Assembly: GCA_001465935.1 (NCBI GenBank)
Contig: LNKV01000016.1
Span: forward strand, 618,008 to 682,007
Direction: 5' to 3'
DNA length: 64,000 nt
Origin: Clarireedia homoeocarpa
Taxonomy: Eukaryota; Ascomycota; Leotiomycetes; Helotiales; Rutstroemiaceae
Under the pieces are notes generated by a model, which saw only the letters and a list, made by a program, of their open reading frames with translations, ran no database searches and was not told the origin of the DNA. The position numbers were made by a program, and so were the translations under genes. Below, piece by piece: positions 22,859 to 35,754 of the stretch. Positions within the stretch are counted from its first letter, which is position 1; each line of letters opens with the position of its first letter.

Positions 22859-24324
22859 CTACCCGTTCGACCCCACTCTCTGACGTTTCTTCACCATCCG
22901 TCGGTGAGCACGAGTTGTGAAATGCACTTGCCACTCTTTTTCGGTCATCGCAATTATACGGCATATGTCGCATGTCTTTGGTACCCACCGGTCTTTGCTC
23001 CGCACGTGCTCAAGTGACTCCTTGCAATCGAGAAATTCTTTGGCGAGAGGAGACAGCTCACTAGCATTAGGCAGGTTGTTTCCCAAAAGGAACTCTTCAG
23101 TAATACGAATAGCAGGATCTGATACGTTATTTGCCCAGGATGAGACGTCCGTTCCGTCCATGAGAAATAGTCTTTCGAAGGCATCACGGTTAATCAATTC
23201 AGGTATAAGCTTCAGCCTTATCCACCGAAGTTGTCGTTTTGCATACTGACGAGTGGCTGCTTTCATCCTGAGTAGAGACTCATTGTAAACGGTATCCAGT
23301 TGCTTTTGGCTTACTTGCCCTCCTCGGAGAGCATGCAAGTATGGTTCGAACTCTTTCCAGCCTATGGAGGCCCATATACCTCGAGAAAGATCAACCTCAT
23401 GGCCATTGTTACGTTTTTGTTGAAATAGAGTATCCAAGGATGTCACTTCATCCATTAAGCCAGCGTCCACCATCTTATCAACTCTTTTATCAAGTCTCAC
23501 TTTAAGAGGATCGCCCTCCGAGTGTACCCAGAAGAGTAACGGCGAGCCGACTTCGAAAGTATGGTTAAACGAACGCTCTCCTTCCGGAGCTGATTTTATG
23601 CTGGCCTTTTCTTCTCTCTGCTCATTGTAGAGGTCAGAAGCCTTCTTGCCGGTTGTTAAAAATATCTGGAGCGAGTTCTGGATCTTGCGCCTATCGTTGG
23701 GATGCCATCGTTGTGCCATAACCGGATCCACTTCCTTGAGTTTAGCTAGTATATCTTCGGTTGGCGCATCGAGTATGGGAAATCGAGTGGTCAATTCCGC
23801 CGAGGATAAACGCTCTTTATGGGTTTTGCTTGGATCATCTCCAGAAACAAGAGCATCCTCGAACAAAAGAGACTGCATGTAATAATGAGTGCCGCCAACA
23901 ACTATTGGAAGGTGGCCTCTCGACCGAACTTCACTAATGATGTTGCTTGCATTTTCCTTAAACGTTCCGACTGTCCAGGGCTCTGCCTCTAGAGGAACCG
24001 TTCCTAACAAATGGTGAGGTATCCCGTTTTGTTCTTTGGGGGTGACCTTATTGGTAATGATAGGCAAGCCTGCGTACATTTGCATAGCATCCCCGTTGAT
24101 TACTTCGCCGTTGAAGCGTTTTGCAAGATCTACGGCAAGCTGCGTATGAAAGCGTCAGAATACAATGAATTGAGGTGATGAAGAATAGCGAATGTACATA
24201 CCTGCGATTTTCCAGTTCCGGTAGCACCAAGAACCAAGATTACTGGGTTCTCCGGAGCTCTGCGTGATATAGTCATGTTAATTGTCATGGATTTCTTGAC
24301 TATCTGGTACAACCGTCGCAGCAT
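22859..24324 (-). CDS. MOD5: tRNA dimethylallyltransferase (Mod5/TRIT1/MiaA family)
   Basis: Transfers a dimethylallyl group to N6 of A37 in tRNAs reading codons that begin with U. Two exons (24324-24202 and 24139-22859) encode 467 residues. Seen: P-loop GATGTGKSQ split from LAVDLAKRF by the single intron, the DAMQMYAGLPI segment, the VVGGTHYYMQSL substrate region, and a C-terminal Cys2-His2 finger (CDIC ... HFTTRAH) that eukaryotic members share and bacterial MiaA lacks. The first 13-17 residues before MTISRRAPEN include a second and third in-frame Met and are basic, so alternative starts could give mitochondrial and cytosolic forms as in yeast Mod5; that is an inference. Confidence 0.93.
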
Positions 24325-24672
24325 GAAGAAAAAAGTGTGCAGAAATCCCGGAGAGCTGCCAACTTTTTAGAGCGACGGCGAATTTCAGTGATCGACGGGG
24401 AATTTCAGTGAGCGGCCTTGTAGCCTTGCATTAGCGGGTTTGCACCGCATACCCAGGTGGCTACGAGACTTCAGATAGGATGCTAAGAGTAAACTGCACA
24501 ATCGTTTACGCCTTTACGGTTTTTATGATTCTGAGCAAACACACTTTCTATAAGTGGTTGTAAATGGATATGGTATGGATTAGTCCGAGGTATCTTTCTA
24601 GATGCAGCCCCCTAAATGCTTGTCTACACTCCAAACGCCTTGCTAAAGCCAATTTACTGTGCCTGACATGCT
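24325..24672. other. Short intergenic gap
   Basis: This lies between the MOD5 start and the ORC2 stop, both minus strand. No feature recognised apart from the presumed MOD5 promoter. Confidence 0.5.
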
Positions 24673-26523
24673 CTATGATACAATATCCTCAAGTATATTC
24701 TCTAGTTCCTCTTTTCTGAATGGCACACGGAGCATTTCCGTCCCTAAGGCATCCTTTCTACTCTCGATCATCTGATGGTCATGGAATCTAAGAAATGTTA
24801 ATTTGTGTGGTCAGTAATGTTGAGTGGGAAGCGCTTACTCTTTCAGCAATGTTCTGAAATTCATCTCATTGCTACAGATGAATTCCTCTACCGCCTTTTG
24901 GTATAACACTCTGTATTCCACACCATGTTCGCTGCGTCTGTTGATGCCACCATTCATGCCATCGCCTTCCTCATCCTCTGCCATGGCATTCTCATCCATA
25001 GCTGCCAATTGTTCGCCTATTAAAACCCTGAACAAACTCTTTGCATTCTCCGGCAAACTCTTTAGCACAAAACTGATACCGCCTTTGCCCCCTACCTTTC
25101 GTCCACTTCTGCCAAGGAGATCATGCACCTCGTCTACAACGTCGATCTCGACTGTATAAGGTAAAAAGGTCGTGCAATCATGGAACAGGAAGTTAAAGGT
25201 CGAGCGGAGAGAACTATCCCATAGCAACGGAAAAGAAGGATGGTCCGCCGAGGCAATCACATGTACCCGTGGGTGCGAGCTCAACCGCGAAAGAACCATC
25301 TGGGCCGCAGACCTGCGAAGAACCGCCCCATCAATGGAATGAATAACCAAAATAACATGCTGTGTCTCGTCTTCATCGAGTAGCGATATAAGGCTATCAA
25401 GCATCTCAGTAGGCTGTGAGCCCAGTTTCGTGCCTACCCCTGAGATTGCTCCTGCCACTGTGTTTAGGACATCTCGGATTGTGAGATTCTGCACATAGCC
25501 ATTGATTACTACTATTTTCTCTTTCGAATGATCACTCATTCTCTCGTATATGTACTCTGCGAATTTGAGAAGGAGAGGTCTTTTCGAACCCCAGCCATAT
25601 ACACAAATGTTAAAGTCTTGACTTAGCTCAAATTGCCACTGGTTGAATGATTTCGCATGCACATCTTGTAAAAATTTCATGTCAATGGCATGTTGATCCT
25701 TGTAGTCTCGAGCAAGTTTGAAGAATTCCTCGTGGTCGAGTAAAGCCAAAGAAGAGAGATTGGAGTTTGCGGTCTTGGCTCTGCCAGGTCGATTTTGTGA
25801 GAAGTATAAGTCGTGTGGTGCAAGATCCTCTACTGGTGTCAATGATCTCTGCCGTGCTTTCGATCCCTTGATTCGACCTCGTCCACGTTTGGAAGGTGTA
25901 GATGGTTCTCCCACGTCTTCTGAAAGTCCAATGGTATTTTTCTCGTCCTCCGCGTCTGGTTCGCCCTCTTCCCCTGATTCATAGATCTGGTTTGCAATAT
26001 CTTCCTCCTCATCGTCATTATCGCTTATGTTGCCGAGAATCGTACGCTCAATAAGAGTCCTTGTGCTCTTTCTTCTGGCCGATCTATCTATGTTTCGTCG
26101 AAGTCGAGGTGTTTCGTCGGTGCCCGTGATGCCAGTAGCTTTCGTGGGCGTCGCAAACAGTCTGTCCACATGCCGGATAGTATTCGGGGTTCGATGTTGA
26201 GGTTTGATATGGCATAACCTCGAATGTGCTGAAGACCCTTCAACGGTAGTCTCTGGCCCAAATTGACTTGCCTCACCCGCTTCATCTTCGGAAACTCTTT
26301 GGTCGTTCTCGCTTGAGCCTTCACTGTCGAAAACGTTCTCCTTTTGTACCGCATCTGCTTTCTTTCGTCTTGCGACCTGAGTCTTCCTCGGAGACTGTGC
26401 TTCGCTCTGAGAATTGGATATCGTGGCCGGCGCAATAGTCCGCGATGTGGCACGAGTTCTTTTCATATCGTGTTCTTTGCTAGATCCATTTTCTGCTCCA
26501 TTGACTTGCACCTTTCGCTTCAT
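24673..26523 (-). CDS. ORC2: Origin recognition complex subunit 2
   Basis: Part of the six-subunit ORC that marks replication origins. Two exons (26523-24839 and 24787-24673) encode 599 residues. The N-terminal third is basic and low-complexity with Ser/Arg-rich and acidic stretches, as in other Orc2 proteins. The conserved core begins near FKLARDYKDQHAIDMKFLQ and includes FNICVYGWGSKRPLLLKFA, the degenerate P-loop of Orc2 that does not bind ATP. The final exon supplies EFHDHQMIESRKDALGTEML and the terminal winged-helix end. Divergent from the Cut12-like gene with 386 bp between starts. Confidence 0.93.
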
Positions 26524-26909
26524 CGCAAGGCAGAGGGTCTAAATAATCTTTGAACAAACATCAGAATTGTGTCGATAAGAATCAATTCTTACAGGCCACT
26601 GCCGTTATGACTTCGTAGTTTCTGTATAATTTTGCACCTAATTCATTACCGCTCTGAGCACCAGTGAACAATGTGAGCTCCATTTGGTGTTCGCGATTTC
26701 TCTCGGCTTCGCGTGCAGAATGCGGGGGGGCTAGTGGTTGCTGTGGCTGGAGCGCGTTCCCAAAAGAAAGTAAACAAAAAGCTTAGATGATTTGCTGAAT
26801 CCTTAAAAAACATCTCAAGACAGCTACTGGGTAGGCATATATTACGATACCAACGGTTTTTGATGGACGCAACCTCATTTTCGCCTCCAGTAGCCTCTCT
26901 TTGCTAAAT
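26524..26909. promoter_or_regulatory. Divergent ORC2 / Cut12 promoter
   Basis: This 386-bp region separates two cell-cycle genes read in opposite directions. AACGCG (minus strand, about 26753-26758) matches part of the MCB core ACGCG used by yeast G1/S factors. A single short match is weak evidence for shared cell-cycle control. Confidence 0.35.
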
Positions 26910-29161
26910 ATGCTCAATTGGTGGTTAGGACGGCCGGTGGAAGGCGCAGAGCGCGTCCCAGGTAATTATTCATTTTCATCGACCATGTATGCAATACTTA
27001 CATTTATCTAGGTTCGGAACCTGACGCAGAAGCACCTGAAACTCCAGCACCAGTCTTCGCAGCTCGCGCTCTCAAAAGTGCTTTCTTTGGCACCCCTGGG
27101 CTTCCCCAGGATGATACTTTATACGGAATCGACAAAGAGGACGTAAGGGGTGGTAGAATCGATCGGCCAATTGATATTTTTTCGACCTCTCCAACCAAAC
27201 CGACAGGAATTTTGATGACTCCAGGAGCTGGTGCGACTCGAAGAAAGACGGTATCATTCGGCTCGGAAGTTGTTGATAGGGAAGGACGAGGTGGTTCTCA
27301 AAAGATTATCAACAGAGCCGCAACACCAGCAAAGCCATCAAGTCTCGAGACTTCTACTAAAGATAAACTATCCCGGCCTATCAGGAAAACGCCACTATTG
27401 AAGACATTAGAGGACTCTCGCGATATAGACAGCGCATATAAAGAACGCAATCAGCTCCCCACGGCTCTACCAAACTCAAGTCTGGTGAAGGAAAAGGAGA
27501 TAGTACGGTCGAATGCCAGTACGAGAGAGGCTAAAAAAGCTCGAGCAAACAATGATAACATCTTTACGCAACCTACCTCGGACGTCGATAACGATGGCGA
27601 CGTCACAGTGGATATTAATGATCCTCGCTCAATGTCGGGCAAATTTTGGAAATCGGAATTTCAAAAATACCACGATGAAGCACAAGATCAAATGAAGCAG
27701 CTTGTCAGGTACAAGCAATTGGCAAAATCATATGCCAAGAAGAAAGACGCCGAAGCTCTTGATCTCGCTGAGAAGTTGAAGGAGGAGCAGAGTAAGGTTG
27801 CTACAATGGAGAACAACATCAGTGAACTCATCCTACAGATTTCAAAAGCAGGAAAAGTTGATGGGGATGCTGCTCCTGAGATGATGAGAGATCTTGCTCG
27901 TCGAACCGCTCTCGCCTTCCAATATCGTTTGCAGGTGGAGGAGTTCCGGAAGGCCGTGGAAGGAGACGGAACGTTTCCGGCAGCTCTTCCCAAAAGCGAT
28001 TCTAAAATCATGAAAGATGACCCCTCAGACGTTAAAGGATTGCGAGAAGAACTTGAAAAGGCGCGACAAGCTTTGTGTGGCATGGAAAAGACAACATCCA
28101 AGCTACGAGAAGAGAACAATAAGCTTTCCCAGGATTTGCTACATTCTGATCTACGGTTCCAGAAGCACATGGAGAGTTGCGAGAAGCGATTGAAAAGTGC
28201 TGAAGAACAGCGTCACACAAAAGATGAGCGACTACAGAGCCTTCAAAAAGACTATGATCACATCAAGCAAACCGCCAAAAATAAACGCCGGGAGGCAGAA
28301 CACCTCTTGAGAAAGCGCCATGACCAAGTGGTAGGTTTGAAGAAGGAGATAGCCTCATTAAAGACCGCAAATGCAGCAGTACAAGAGCTTCAGCAGTCCC
28401 TTGATGACAAGACCACGGAACACGAACAGATAGTTGACGGATACAAAAGGGAAATTGCTCTGTTGAAAGAGGGAATTGCTCTCTTTATAAATACAGATGC
28501 ATATAAGAATGGAACTGACTATGATCACTTGGATTTGTTCGGGACCACCAGCAACTCGGCTGAGAGAACTGCACTTCCTAACACGATACCTGTATCAAGT
28601 CATTCTTTAGTACGACCTTCGAAGACAGTGATCTCGTCAAAGCCTACACATTCGGAAGCATCGACACGAGCCCCCCGTCGACGATCCTCCTATGCGGCAT
28701 TATCAGAGATAACTAATCACGCCACATCAGAGAAGTTTGCCTTTCAAAAATCTGGGAAAGTCGAACACACCCCGCTTGCTAAGCGTTTCTCCGATCCGTC
28801 GTTAAACTCTAGCGAGCTCGACTTAACAGCCGCTGAGCTTTCATTGCCTCTTCTACCGCCTACGCGGACAAGCCGTGAGAACAAATGTACTGTTAGTCCA
28901 AGACCAAAAATTTTCAATATTCCGTCTAGCCCACCGAAAGCAACAATCGCCAGATCTCGTACGGTGGATCAACCTAAGTTAAGCAACGACTTCTCTGCAC
29001 CACGTCATACGATGGCTTCCGACCGTCTTTCCAGCATTGGCGGCTCAAAAAGATGTGCCTTGCCTCCTGACAGAGCAGCCGCAGCCAGAGCTCGCCTGGC
29101 AGCAAAGAATGCCGAGAAGATGAGGAGAGCCCGCTCAACGGGAGCAGACAGTTTTCGATGA
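26910..29161 (+). CDS. cut12: Cut12-like spindle pole body protein
   Basis: Two exons (26910-26961 and 27012-29161) encode 733 residues. The N-terminus MLNWWLGRPVEGAE is followed by a Pro-rich segment with FFGTPGLP and GILMTPGAGATRRKTVSF. A conserved coiled-coil block follows (about residues 215-320) with FWKSEFQKYHDEAQDQMKQL and RYKQLAKSYAKKKD, the segment I associate with the fungal Cut12/Stf1 family. More coiled coil runs to about residue 480, then a Ser/Arg-rich tail with SP sites. In fission yeast Cut12 links the spindle pole body to Plo1 and Cdc25-controlled mitotic entry; that role here is by family. Start chosen because the first exon continues the conserved reading frame. Neighbour: ORC2, divergent. 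Confidence 0.85.
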
Positions 29162-30815
29162 ATCACGCTTGAAACGGAAATTTCATTGGAGTTTGGAGTT
29201 GAGATCTCGTTGTACCTCTGATGTTCTTTAGAGATGCACACATAGCACGGCGCTTGGTGGCCGGCAAAGATACCAAAAATGAACAGAATTGTATTGCAAG
29301 AGTACTAAGTTTTCTTATATATCAAGTATTAGCGTCTTCCGCAGCCAGTCCGTTTATCATTGTAGGCAGAAATCAATAACCGGGGAAGCTGTAGAAGTCG
29401 AGTCTCTAGGTTATATGATATCATTTCTGAAGCTATAGTTATTCATTCGGTCTCTGAATTATAGGTGTTTTACTCCTGCGCATATAGTAGGACATGCTTG
29501 TTGGAGGCTTACTCACGCATGTGATGTGCAGAGTAGCAAGGAATAGGGGCAAAGCATACGAGTATCCCACAACCAAATTTTCGATCGTCGTATGTGATCC
29601 GAGCAAGAATGATGGCTCATAATGTAGAATACAGGTCCTTCTGTTCTCTATGAAAGATGGACCATCGTCATCCTGAAGACCCACTTACCCACCTACGCCA
29701 CTTCACTCTCGTCTCCTTATCTTATCGTAGTACTGAGTACAGTAGCTCGAGTAGTATGTTGCAACCCCCCCTTGTCGATGACAACAAGTTGATGAATATC
29801 TAGATACTCTCCCACGGAGTACACTCGCTACCTTGGCTAGTTTTTCAGTTCTACTATACCATACATGGCTTCGCAAAGAGCTGTAGACTGTTTGAGGTCA
29901 CCTCAAACATTAGGGCTTGTCCATAATGCACGCTGCCCCTTTAACCTTACGGTAGCAGCAACTACACGTGCATGGCTCGTCGTTTCACAGCACACCCATT
30001 CATGGAACTCGGAGACTATTTTTGGAGAATAACCGCGCATCCAAATTATCTAGTCAAGCAGCAGTTAGCCACAGTAAGAAACTAATACCAATCTGAAAAG
30101 CTTGGAGTGCATTAGCAACCAGCTGTACCCGTACTCTTTTTTCCGGCAGGCGATATTTCGAGATTTCGATATTTCGATATTGTTGACTGAGTAATGACTT
30201 GGCTAACCCTTGATCGTCTTGCAAGGAAGATGGCGAGGCACGATTCATTTTGAGGCCCTGGATCAGCCCTTGAATATTGAATCGGAGTATCCGCACTCCA
30301 ACCCCCCAGTGGTTGTCTGCCAGCCAGAAACTATTTGAACCTAACCACCTCACCTCACACTCCATACTCCATACTCCATACTCCATCACTCCATACTTCG
30401 CGCCTTACACTCCGAAACTCTTATTCCTTCGATCAACAACCGTCGCTTCTTTTCCCCTTTCCTTCTCTCCCCCTCCCTCTTCTTCCTCCTCTTCCGTAAA
30501 CAAAAGACCAACCCGACCGTATTTTCCCCTTGCCCAACCTGATCATTCTTCTCACTCGGCCCAGGTCGGTCGCCTCTCCATCCGAATCCCGCCTAAGGAT
30601 AACCTCGTTACTTCATCAGGTGTCTTGCCAAATCCTACGTCTTTCGCCGCTTGGGATTATTTGTCTCACTTTATTCTCACACTACAGCCAGCTACTTATT
30701 GATCGAGATCTGCCTGGATTTCTAAGTTTTGCTCAGCGCTACTTCCAGTCTTTACCAGTCCTTACCAACACCGACCAATCCATTACTTCATCCACCTTCA
30801 CAACCGGAAAGCACC
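29162..30815. other. Intergenic, CDC34 promoter and long 5' leader
   Basis: No gene recognised. Three CCATACT units lie near 30361-30385, and a pyrimidine-rich tract follows at about 30430-30500, as often found near fungal transcription starts. Open frames here run through these simple sequences. Confidence 0.5.
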
Positions 30816-31633
30816 ATGTCTGCGGCTGCTGCGAAGAACCGTTTGATGAGCGAGTACAAAGGTCTCGTCAAAGAGAAATGGGTTAATGTTGAGGTAAGAT
30901 ATCTCCGTTGGTCACTCTCGTATGGAGGTCACTCTCGTATGGAGGTACTGACTCAGAACACAGTTAAATGAAGGTGCGCTTTTCAAATGGACGATCGGTC
31001 TGATGGTTATCAATTCCGAGAGTGCCTTCAATGGAGCATATTTTAAGGTGAGTAGTTATATCTCCGGGTATACTGGTGTTTACTGACTCGACTATCTAGG
31101 CGGAGATGACCTTCACCGACAACTACCCTTATAACCCTCCTACTTTCAAATTCCTTCGACCGATCTTCCACCCCAACATCTATCCGGACGGGAAATTGTG
31201 CATATCGATTTTACACCCTCCTGGGGAGGACGAACAATCCGGGGAATCTGCGAGTGAGCGGTGGTCGCCGTTACAAGGTGTCGAATCTGTGCTTCGGTCC
31301 ATCTTACTTCTTTTGGATGATCCTGAGATCAATTCACCTGCAAATGTTGATGCAAGCGTAATGTATCGTGATAATAGGGAGCAATACAACCAAAAAGCTA
31401 GGGACGCGGTTGCTGTTTCGAAGCAAGATATTCCGGAGAACTTTGAGATGCCAACAACTCTTGAGACAGCTCCACCTGCGAAGGTCGTGGATGACGATGC
31501 ATTCTGGGCTGAGAGTGATGAAGAGAATGATTTTGGGGCCAGCGATAGTTCGGAGGAGGATTTCGGAATGGACGGGGATGAGGATGGGGAAGAACAGGAG
31601 GAAGAGGACGAGGACGAAGAAATTGATGAGTGA
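30816..31633 (+). CDS. CDC34: Ubiquitin-conjugating enzyme E2, Cdc34 type
   Basis: The E2 of SCF ligases, required for G1/S progression in yeast. Three exons (30816-30893, 30964-31047, 31100-31633) encode 231 residues. Seen: UBC fold with HPNIYPDGKLC and catalytic Cys88, followed by the acidic loop GEDEQSGESASERW that marks the Cdc34/UBE2R and UBE2G group. Then comes SKQDIPENFEMP, very close to yeast Cdc34, and a strongly acidic tail of about 40 residues used in Cdc34 proteins to bind the cullin. The first intron contains a perfect 17-bp tandem duplication. Next gene on the same strand, about 1 kb on, is a ubiquitin-binding protein. Confidence 0.93.
30910..30943 (+). repeat. Perfect 17-bp tandem duplication within CDC34 intron 1
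   Basis: GGTCACTCTCGTATGGA at 30910-30926 is repeated exactly at 30927-30943. It lengthens the intron from 53 to 70 nt and leaves the splice sites intact. Confidence 0.9.
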
Positions 31634-32594
31634 TTGGACGTTTCTCACGAGCTTCAAGCCTTGACACAGAGACGCCTTCAACTTCTCGATCCTCAATCCA
31701 CCAACACCTTTCCGGCATACGCAATGTTAGCCGGGCCGTGACTGAAAGACAGGTGGTTTTATCTATAGTTTTCTATTTCACATACTGCACAGCATAGCGA
31801 CGACCTGCTTGGGTCGAGGGGGCGCAACCGGTCGTTTGATGTAGGCTAGCATCTATACGGCGTTTTCCCTTTCCTTCCGATGCTTCAAATCCGGTGTTTT
31901 CAGGGCGAATATTGGAAGACGGGCATTGTTTAGGGACGGTTAGGTATAATCTTTGCAGGGGCATTTCCAGTAGTAGATGTTAGATACACAATGAACATAT
32001 TGAACATATTTCGTAGTACTTGCACTGTGAGTCCTCCGTGATAAGGCAGGCTTACTGCCCAAGGCTTGATAAGGATGGGTTGTTTGGGAACATTTCTGGT
32101 CACTTGAAATCCTGTTGCGATTTAACAAAAGTAATCATGCACAACATGAAATTTAGAGCACAGTATAATATAGTCTCTTGAGAATATCTAGGTCGCTGCT
32201 GCTCGAGGTAATATATACTTGTTATCTATCTGAGGGGCGTTGGGGCGATCACATGGTGCCGCAGTCGTGCAGCCGTATCCCGCAAACGCTTGGACCATGC
32301 AACAGGGATTTCCCTCATGATTGTACTTGAAGCTCCGCGTCTGCGCTTGTCAAGAACTCAGAAGTTTCCCCATCTCAGTAATCAGGCATTTTAAGCATAG
32401 TTTGACTTCAGATCTTATAACAAACTGATGCAATTCCTACAACAATATTCCCCGAAACTTCCCAACTAGCGCTACTCGCTACTTGCTACTTCTATGGTCT
32501 GCGAAAGTATCCGCGATAACTCCGTAACGTCCTAGCAGAAGCAGGAAGTAGAAAGTTGACATTCACTTCCAAGCTTACAGCTGGTGAAGCAAGT
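31634..32594. other. Intergenic gap
   Basis: This holds the CDC34 3' UTR and the upstream region of the UBA-UIM gene. No gene or clear motif seen. Confidence 0.5.
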
Positions 32595-35378
32595 ATGGCG
32601 GCGCAACCTACGGAGCAGGATGTGCGGGGTTTCTTGGAGATGGTGGGATCCATGGATCGCAGTGAGGTTATCCAGAGATTAAAGGTAGGTTTATGGCAAA
32701 TTATTCGAGACAACCAAGCTGATGTGTGCAGGGCAATAACAACAATGTCCAGCAAGCAGTCAACGAGTATTTTGATGATATGGAGACGGGCAACACCAAC
32801 AGGGTGAGTGGGAATATGAAGGTCGCATTGATCGCCTGCAATACAGTTTGTTAATAGCCTATCCAAGTATCGATGGGACGAGAGTCTTTTCAGTGGGGAC
32901 AGCAGCCATGGAATTGGTAACTTCCACTGATGAGCCGGTTGGCAGATTGTATTTCCCTGCTAATTATATGATTTTAGCTTTCAATGTACAAGGTCCCGAT
33001 GATCCAGGTCCATACAATCGGTTTGACGGCGCACCGTCAAGGCCGCCCTCCAGAACGAGCAATAACAAGTCGCCTTTGAGCAAGGTCGCCGATTTGACAA
33101 CGGATCAGGGTACTGTAGCTTTACCGCAGGCTTCTACATTTATGTTCTAACACACTATAGTAGATCCCAGTAACGTATTTACAAATTACAGCGATAATGG
33201 CGACAAAGAATTGCAACAAGCTCTTGCAGCCTCAATGGCGGACGCCGGTTTGCCCCCGCAGCAAACTGGCGTTATTGGAACCGATCAAGTCCATTTTGGG
33301 CCTGCTACTCGAACTGAATATGAGCATGGTAGATGGGATTTGGTTCCTATATCGTCTGTTCAGGAGATTCTTCTCGACCCAGAACCCGCCGATCGTCAGC
33401 GCGATGCTGTCAACCAAGTACCTGCGTTCTTGAAACCTAGTGTGGAGGATCATAGGCTAGGCGCACTTCTTACTATTTACCATAGCATTCCTATGGCAAA
33501 GGAAATATTTATGAATCGTCTTAGTCAGGAGACATATTACCCACATGAACCTGAATGGTGGACTGGGAAACCGATTTCAAAACCGATCTGTTCTGGACGA
33601 GAGGATCAATATCTCGTTGATGAAGATAGAAGGTTCGGCCAGGAATTACAGAGAGTCATGGCTTTCCTGGACAGAACAGATCGCAGCTACGGCTCCGCCG
33701 ATGTTATCGCAAACCTACCGTTTCTGGCAGAGCAGGCCGAGTTTGCAGTAGAGTCCAAGTTCTTCTTGGCTTGGCATAATTACATGGGCAGCCATGGCTC
33801 CTTGAAACATCTCTTCTCTACGGGCGTCCCTGGTGTGGACAATGAGCAGACTCAAGATCCTAAAACATTTGCGATCCTAGATCTTCAACTTCCCAATAAG
33901 GATTCGCTCTGCGGAACCCTTTATGATGTTGCTGATGAGACACTGTGGCATGCCCGAGACTTTAAGCTTTCCAATAGCTCCTATTTAGAGCATATTGGCG
34001 ATATCATTTCTTTCAGACTTGAAGGCGCAAACAAATGGGAAGATCAGAAGCCAGTTCACATACCTTTAGTATGGTACCCTGATAGATATCTTGAATCGGC
34101 TCGGAAAGAGGCATTGGATATGCGTATCAAGAAAGCCGCGGTAGAAGAGAGAATGAAGCGCATCACGGAACGAGAAAATTTCTTGACATATTACACTGAC
34201 AAGAATGGGAAGATTTTAAAAGTAGAAGATATCTTCAATCTCTCACTCAAGCATGATCAAGGCATGGTACACGATGGACACCCACCAGATGATCTCGACG
34301 GCGATTCCGAAATGACACAGCCGCCGAAAGGGGATTTATCTGCGAAATTGAGCAAGGTCATGAGTGATATTAACAACAAGCTCAAGGGTATTATAGCTCG
34401 ATCTTATCTTGGCTCTGAACCTCACTGACGTGTAACAGCTTTGGAGGAAGAGAAAGAGAAAGCCAAAGCTGCTTGGAGAGAGCTGTCAAAACTCTACACT
34501 GACCCCGCCACGTCATCCCGGCCACTGCATAAATATACACTTCGAGGCGTCAGCTTGAATAAAGAAACGACATATCTCTGCAAGGCTGGAGAGCCAGATC
34601 TCATTGACATGCAGCTCACTGATGGCGACCAATCCCAGGATGAGGGGCAGTGGTGGAGGATTAACTACAATACTTCATCGTCTACTCCTGTCTCTGTTGA
34701 GGTGAGTGTTCTCAGTCAAAGGTTACATGCGCATACTGATAAAAGATAGAAAACAACTGCTGAGAAAGTCATTGAGGATGTTGATGCTGAACTCGGCAAA
34801 GTCATTCTGGTGTATGCAAGCGACAGAGCCATGGAGCCAAATGCCAATTCGATACCACTTTCTCTTGAGGTAAGTTGGCCCCTTGCTGATCATCATTCAA
34901 TACTAAAATTTGCCAGGCTTTTGTACGCGAGGACAACATTGCCTTCCGCAAAGAATTCTCCCCTACCGAGCCCTCAATAGATTCAATTTCGACCCCCAAA
35001 TCACCCCCAAAGCGCAAATACGACCAATGCTCATCTTCAGGTTCTACTGAGGCTGAAGAGCAGTACAAAATTGATAACGATAAACGTATGGTGGCTTCAG
35101 AAGCGATTGCCGCCTCTTCGGCTTTACAAAGTCGCCTTTCTCAGAGTGGTGATGTTATTATGGGAGTCGACCCGGCCACCGAGTGTAACGGTCCCTCTGG
35201 ACAAGAAATGCAAGAACGAAGTGGCAATAGCATGCTAACTCATCTTGTTGGCAATCCGCGCAAGCAAAGTACGGCCAATGATAATATGGAGATTAGCGAG
35301 ATTATGAATGACGAGGATATTCAGAAAGAAAACGGTGCAGTCAACGATGCAGTCAAGCGTGTGGGGTTCGCAGAATAG
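32595..35378 (+). CDS. UBA-UIM protein with degenerate USP25/28-like domain
   Basis: Eight exons (32595-32684, 32732-32803, 32847-32916, 32978-33109, 33161-34387, 34439-34701, 34750-34869, 34917-35378) encode 811 residues. An N-terminal UBA-like segment (residues 1-60) is followed by KYRWDESLF and a UIM-type helix near residues 133-150 (KELQQALAASM), the order found in USP25/28. Where those enzymes carry the Cys box, this protein reads PAFLKPSVEDHRLGALL: the spacing fits but the catalytic Cys position is His219 and the GNT motif is absent. A C-terminal WWRINYN/VILVYAS block resembles the end of a USP domain, but I see no clear catalytic His box. Likely a ubiquitin-binding protein without protease activity. 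Cdc34 lies just upstream. Confidence 0.75.
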
Positions 35379-35754
35379 ACCTAACGGTAGCATTTATGAG
35401 GAGTTTGCGGTTACCATGCATGAAACGATGGTGCCAGAATATACACACACCAATACATATCTCGATGCACGATAGCCGGGCAGCATTATAGCTTATGGGA
35501 AATGGCATGAAGAACTTTTGGAAGATAGCTGTTTCTGTTTTTGTCCAATTGATCAACGAACGATTCCTTGTTGACGTTCCGGTGAGGATCACAATACATA
35601 ATACATAAGATTAATTCAAGACCTATCACTAGATAATCACTTTGTAATATATAGGGGCCGCCTCGTTACAATAGACAATATCAGGTGCTTTCTGGTCTGT
35701 TTGGGTGAATAACGTCCAAACGTATGAGCACAATCACATCTCTTGCTTCGTCCT

